64,000 nucleotides of DNA, taken from Megalonaias nervosa (Eukaryota; Mollusca; Bivalvia; Unionida; Unionidae). A program made the position numbers and the translations under genes. Of the stretch, positions 42,001 through 48,000 are shown in pieces. The DNA lies in contig JAECUM010093656.1 of the NCBI GenBank assembly GCA_016617855.1, positions 62,001-126,000 on the forward strand, written 5' to 3'. Each line of letters opens with the position of its first letter. Within the stretch, counting starts at the first letter, position 1. The notes under the pieces were generated by a model. It saw only the letters and a list, made by a program, of their open reading frames with translations. It searched no databases and was not told where the DNA came from.

Positions 42001-45000
42001 AAGTATAATTAAAATCTGTTCAAAGATGAAACAAAAAGCCAGAGTGGACTGATGGATGACAGATACTGGACACAACACAGCAAACATGTTAATTAGGGAA
42101 TATCACAAGACTGGTAAGATAAGCAAACTTGCTAATTAGGGGGTATCATAAGATTGGTAACATAAGCAATCTTTCTAATTATGGAGTATCACAAGACTGG
42201 TAACATTGGCAAACTTGATAAAGCAGGAATGTCACAAGACTGGTAAGATAAGCAAACTTGCTAATCAGGGAGTATCACAAAACTGATAACATAAGCAAGC
42301 TTCCTAATTATGGAGTATCACAAGACTGGTAACATAAGCAAACTTGCTAATTTTGGAGTATCATAAGACTGGTAACATAAGCAAACTTGCTAATTAGAAA
42401 ATATCACAAGACTGGTAACATAAGCAAACTAGCTAATTAGGGAATATCAAAAGACTGGTAACATAATCAAACTTGGGAATATCACAAGACTGGTACCTGG
42501 CCAGCACTTGCAAGGAACTTGTGTAGTCGTCCCAAGTCTTGTTCCTTGTTCTGTTTCATTTGAGATTGTTCTTCCTCCTCAAAGTCTTTCTCACCATCAC
42601 CTCCTAGAAGAAAAGCAATTACTGTAAATTTTACATTTTTTTAAAACAGGTTTACAACTGCACCAACTTTGACAAGACAATTAACTATGGGAAAATTTAC
42701 ATAGTTTTAATTAGACAATATGTGCATTGCCTATACTCAGACAATATGTGAATTGCCCATACTCTGACACTGTGTACTGCATGTACTTGAACAATATGTA
42801 TATTGCCCATATCAGATAAAATGTTTGCTGCCCATACCCAGACAATATGTGTATTGCCCATACTCAGACAATATGTGTATTGCCCATACTCAGACAATAT
42901 GTGTATTGCCCATACTCAAACAATATGTGTATTGCCCATAATCAAACAATATGTGTATTGCCCATACTCAATACATTTGCCCATACTCAAACAATATGTG
43001 TATTGCCCATAATCAAACAATATGTGTATTGCCCATACTCAAACAATATATTTATTGTGCATACTTGAACAATTGTTTTCATAACAAAATATAGATCTAC
43101 AATACAGAATGTTTAATACAAGCCTTGTAATAAGAGAAACACAAAAAGTACAAGAGTAATTTTAGATCTCTCTCTCAATTCATATTCTATATGACAGTGC
43201 TGATTCCCAACATGTATAAGACTCATCCCAGTTCTGGAGTGTATGCTGGACTGATCCAGCTTAAGCAGAATCTGCGATAGATTGATCCCAGTATTAGTGT
43301 ATATTCTGGGCTGACCCCTGATTAAACAGAATCTATGCTAGACTGAACCCAGCATTAACAAATCAGAGTATAATCTGGGCTGATCCCAGATTAAACATAA
43401 TCAGTGCTAGTCTGATCCAGGCATCAGAATGTATTCTGGACTGATCTCCTGTTAAAAAAAATCTGTGCCAAGCTGTTCCCATTATATCTAGGTTGATACT
43501 AGATTAAGTGGAACTATGGTAGGCTGTTCCCAGAAAGAAGAAAGGATTCTGGTTTTCATATTACGTGTGTCTTAAAAAGATAATAAATAATATGAATATA
43601 AAAATAACATGGCACAAGTCCACTGTCATACTCAGACTGATCCCAGTCCACATAACTTGTATATTCTCGGCTGATCCCAGTCTAAAAGACTTGTATAGTC
43701 TGGGCTGATCCCAGTCATCTCAAAATAAGGGTGAGATGATCCTGGTTAAAGTGGTAAAAAAATGTTATTTAACAAGCATAGCACTATTATTAGCACAGAT
43801 ATGAGAATCCAACTGTCCAATTAAAAGAAAAAAGCCAAAACGAAATGTCAAACAGTTCAGTTTACTGCTTACCATGATCAATAAAAAGACATTAATGTGT
43901 TGATGTACAGTCAATGGTTCACAAACACACTAATTCCAATAAAACAACCTTGAGAAAAGGTAATAAAGCATGACAATTAGGTCACAGTGACCTACTTTTG
44001 GAATCATGGTGACCTATATATACCATAATGTATCCACAAAAAGGTACATAACCTTACCTGTATGACTGCTTGAGAAACTGACTTAAACCATAGCTTAAAG
44101 TTGTGGATACAAGAAGTGTAGTTTCAATGACCTACTTTTGATGTTATTATCTAGTATTCAATATCTGTAGACAATGCCATATGATTGTAGAACAAATTGA
44201 ACAAATGCTCAAGACAAAAGAAGTTACTGAAGCATGAAATTAAAGTCATGGTTATCTACTGTTTTTGGCATGAAAATTTAGTTACCTCCAAGTTATATTC
44301 ATACACTAAACTGCATGACCATGTATGTGTGATTGCCTAATAATTCACCTAAAGTTATGCAGACTAAGCTAAGGAATGACGGAGAAATCGGACAGATGGG
44401 CAGGCAGATAAGGTTAACACAAGATGCTTCTTTTACATCTGTTGTAGATAATACAAAAAATGACGTGTCCTTAGAGAGCAAATCCAATTTGGCCTAAAAG
44501 TAACATGAAAAAAGATTGGACAACTGACAGAGCAAACACAAAACAAACACTTTAATCTCAAACTTTTCAATATTTTTTGTAATAAAAATAACTAAAATTG
44601 TATTAGGGATTTCATATGGGCCAAGAAATACCTGTAATTGAAACTGAACACACACACAATTCCTGACAAATCATCCCCCAAGTCTGTATTGATTGAAAAT
44701 ATGGATGGTTTGTGTCTGATCAAACCTCTTCATAAAATCAAGCAAATGATGCTGACAAAACTATCTGCTAAAGAAAAAATTTTTTAACTGTAGTGATCAA
44801 TACAAAACATATCCAACACAAAACACACCAATCAAATTTGATTTGGACAAGTCAATACAGAACACACCCATCAAATTTGATCTGGACAAGTCAACACAGA
44901 GCACACCCATACAATTTTAACTGGACAAGTACACCCATCAATCTGATCTGGACATGTCAACACAGAACACACCCATCCAATTTTATCTGGACAAGTCAAC

Positions 45001-48000
45001 ACTGAATGCACCCATCAAATTTTATCTGGACAAGTCAACACAGAACAGACCCATACAATTTTAACTGGACAAGTTGACACAGAACACACTCATCAAATCT
45101 GATCTGGACAAGTCAGCACAGAACACACCCATACAATTTTAACTGGACAAGTCAACACAGAACAGACCCATACAATTTTAACTGGACTGGTCAAACACAC
45201 AGAACTCATCCATTAAATTTTAATTTCTTTTAACAGATCAAGTGACATAAGAAAACTTACGTCCCACTCCTAGAAAATCTTCTGGTGGATGCTGTGTCCA
45301 TTTTTGTCTGGAATCGATTTCCTCAGTCTGAATATCCCTGTCGATATTATCATCATTTGTCTGTACATAGGCCTGAAATATATCAGCAAAAACTGAGAAT
45401 ATTACATCAAAATATATTAAAAGAATAACTGTCAACAGCCAATTGTCATAATTGTGAAAACATTTATTTTCTTGGGTATCATTTTCATGTTTCGTGACTC
45501 ACACTGTAAACGTGTCTTTTTTGGTAAGAAACAAAATTCTTGGATATACAGTGAATCTTCAATATTGGGGACCTCCGTCAAGCATTTGTTGTTGTTGCTG
45601 TTGTTGTTGTGGGGCTTAACGCCATTTTTCAGCACATGATAGGCTATACATGGCGGCCAGTATTAATGGTGGAGGAAGAAACCGGGAAATCCGCGGAAAG
45701 AACCACCGACCCACGAGAAGCTACTGGCAAACTTTCTCACATATCCACATTCGCCGAATCCTATACTCGAACCCACGCAGACAGAGGTGAGATGGCAGTA
45801 ATCTGTAACGGAGAGCACTTTAGACCACTCGGCCACTCGGGGCCCCCGGTCAAGCATTACTCATGTAACAGGCATAGTTATGGACCTCATTTTAGGTATG
45901 AATAGTTACTTCATTGAAGTTACCTCACTATAACAAACTGCAGTCAAGCACTCCTCATATAACAGACATGGTCATGGACCTAATTTTGGGGTATGAATAG
46001 AGTTATTACACTTAAGTTACCTCACTATAACACCACAGTCAAGTATTCATCATGTAACAGGCATGGTTACGGACCTCATTTTTGAGTACAAATAGAGTTA
46101 TTACTCTTAAGTTACCTCACTATAACAAACTGCAGTCAAACATTCCTCACATAACAGGGATGGTTACTGACCTCATCTTGGGTATGAAACTAGTTATCAC
46201 AATGAAGTTACCACAATACAAGACACCTCAGTCAAGCATTCCTCATACAAAAGAAGGTATGGTTATGGACTTCATTTTGGATATCAGTGTAGTTATTACA
46301 GATAAATTATCTCATTGTAATACAGCTCAACCACCCTTCATATAATATGTATGGTTATGTGCCTCATTTTGGATATGAATGTAGTTATTCACAAAAATTA
46401 TCTCACTGTAAGACACCTCAGTCAATCATCCCTCATATAACAAGGTATAGTTATGGACCTCATTTTTTGGTTCAGAATGTATTTATCACACAATTTATCT
46501 CACTGAAAGAGACCTCAGTCAAGCATTCTTCATACAGCTCTACAGATATGGACAACATTTTAAGGTATGAATGTAATCATCACACATAATATAAGACACC
46601 TTGGTCAAGTGCAAATAACAGGTATGGTTACAGACCCTGTTTTGTAGTTATTACACAAAGTTATCTCACTACAAGACACCACAATCAAGCATACGTCACA
46701 AAACCGTACAAGACAACCTCATTTGTATCAAAGTGCACATACAGTGTTGTCATGAACACATAAGAAACATGTCCAGTAGGTTGTGTACCAAAGCTGCAAG
46801 TCACATTGCATGTGTATCTATAATTCAAACACATGTCCAATCTGGTTGGTATTTGTCCTGCCAAAGCCACTAATATACATATCAGATAAAACATGTATAT
46901 CTATGACTTATACACATGTCCAATCTGGTTGGTATTTGTCCTGACAAAGCCACTAATATACATATCAGATAAAACATGTATATCTATGACTTATACACAT
47001 GTCCAATCTGGTTGGTATTTGTCCTGACAAAGCCACTAATATACATATCAGATAAAACATGTATATCTATGACTTATACACATGTCCAATCTGGTTGGTA
47101 TTTGTCCTGACAAAGCCACTAATATACATATCAGATAAAACATGTATATCTATGACTTATACACATGTCCAATCTGGTTGGTATTTGTCCTGACAAAGCC
47201 ACTAATATACATATCAGATAAAACATGTATATCTATGACTTATACACATGTCCAATCTGGTTGGTATTTGTCCTGCCAAAGCCACTAATATACATATCAG
47301 ATAAAACATGTATATCTATGACTTATACACATGTCCAACCTGGTTTAGTATTAATCCTGCCAAAAAAAAAAAAAAAACATGAATATACGAGTAAAATGAT
47401 ATGGGTATCTATAATTTAAAAACATGTCCAACCTGTTTGGTATCTGTCCTGCCAAAACTGCGAATATACAAGTCATATTCCTTAACTGGTGGAAGGTCTA
47501 AAAGATCAAATCTAGCTACATCTAATTCCAACATCTGTAGTAGATCTCGTCCTCTCTGTATTGTCTTGTTAGCTGTCTTCCGACTCATAGCTCGTTGTTT
47601 TGCAGAAACAAAATTTATCACAGTTCGTGCACGAGACACAGTTGGTGCTGTTTCATCTGAATGATATTTGTGATTATCCTCTTCTTCATCACTGTTGTCA
47701 TGGTAACGATTACTGGATTTCCCAGTCTGCAAAAGAAAGGCACACACAAATGTGCAAAGTACACATTATTACAATTTATTTATCAGAAACACACTTAATA
47801 CCAAGTGAACTTTTTATGCATTTTCATTGATGCATAGTTTATATAACAATTTACTAAAAATTGTTTATCTCATACTTCATAATTATAATGCATTAAAAAA
47901 TCAGCTCAACTATTATTGCATGACAGCTCACACTTTACCAGTGATACTACTGTTAGTGGTTCAACAGAATTCACAAAAATCAACAAATGGTGTTGAGTCA

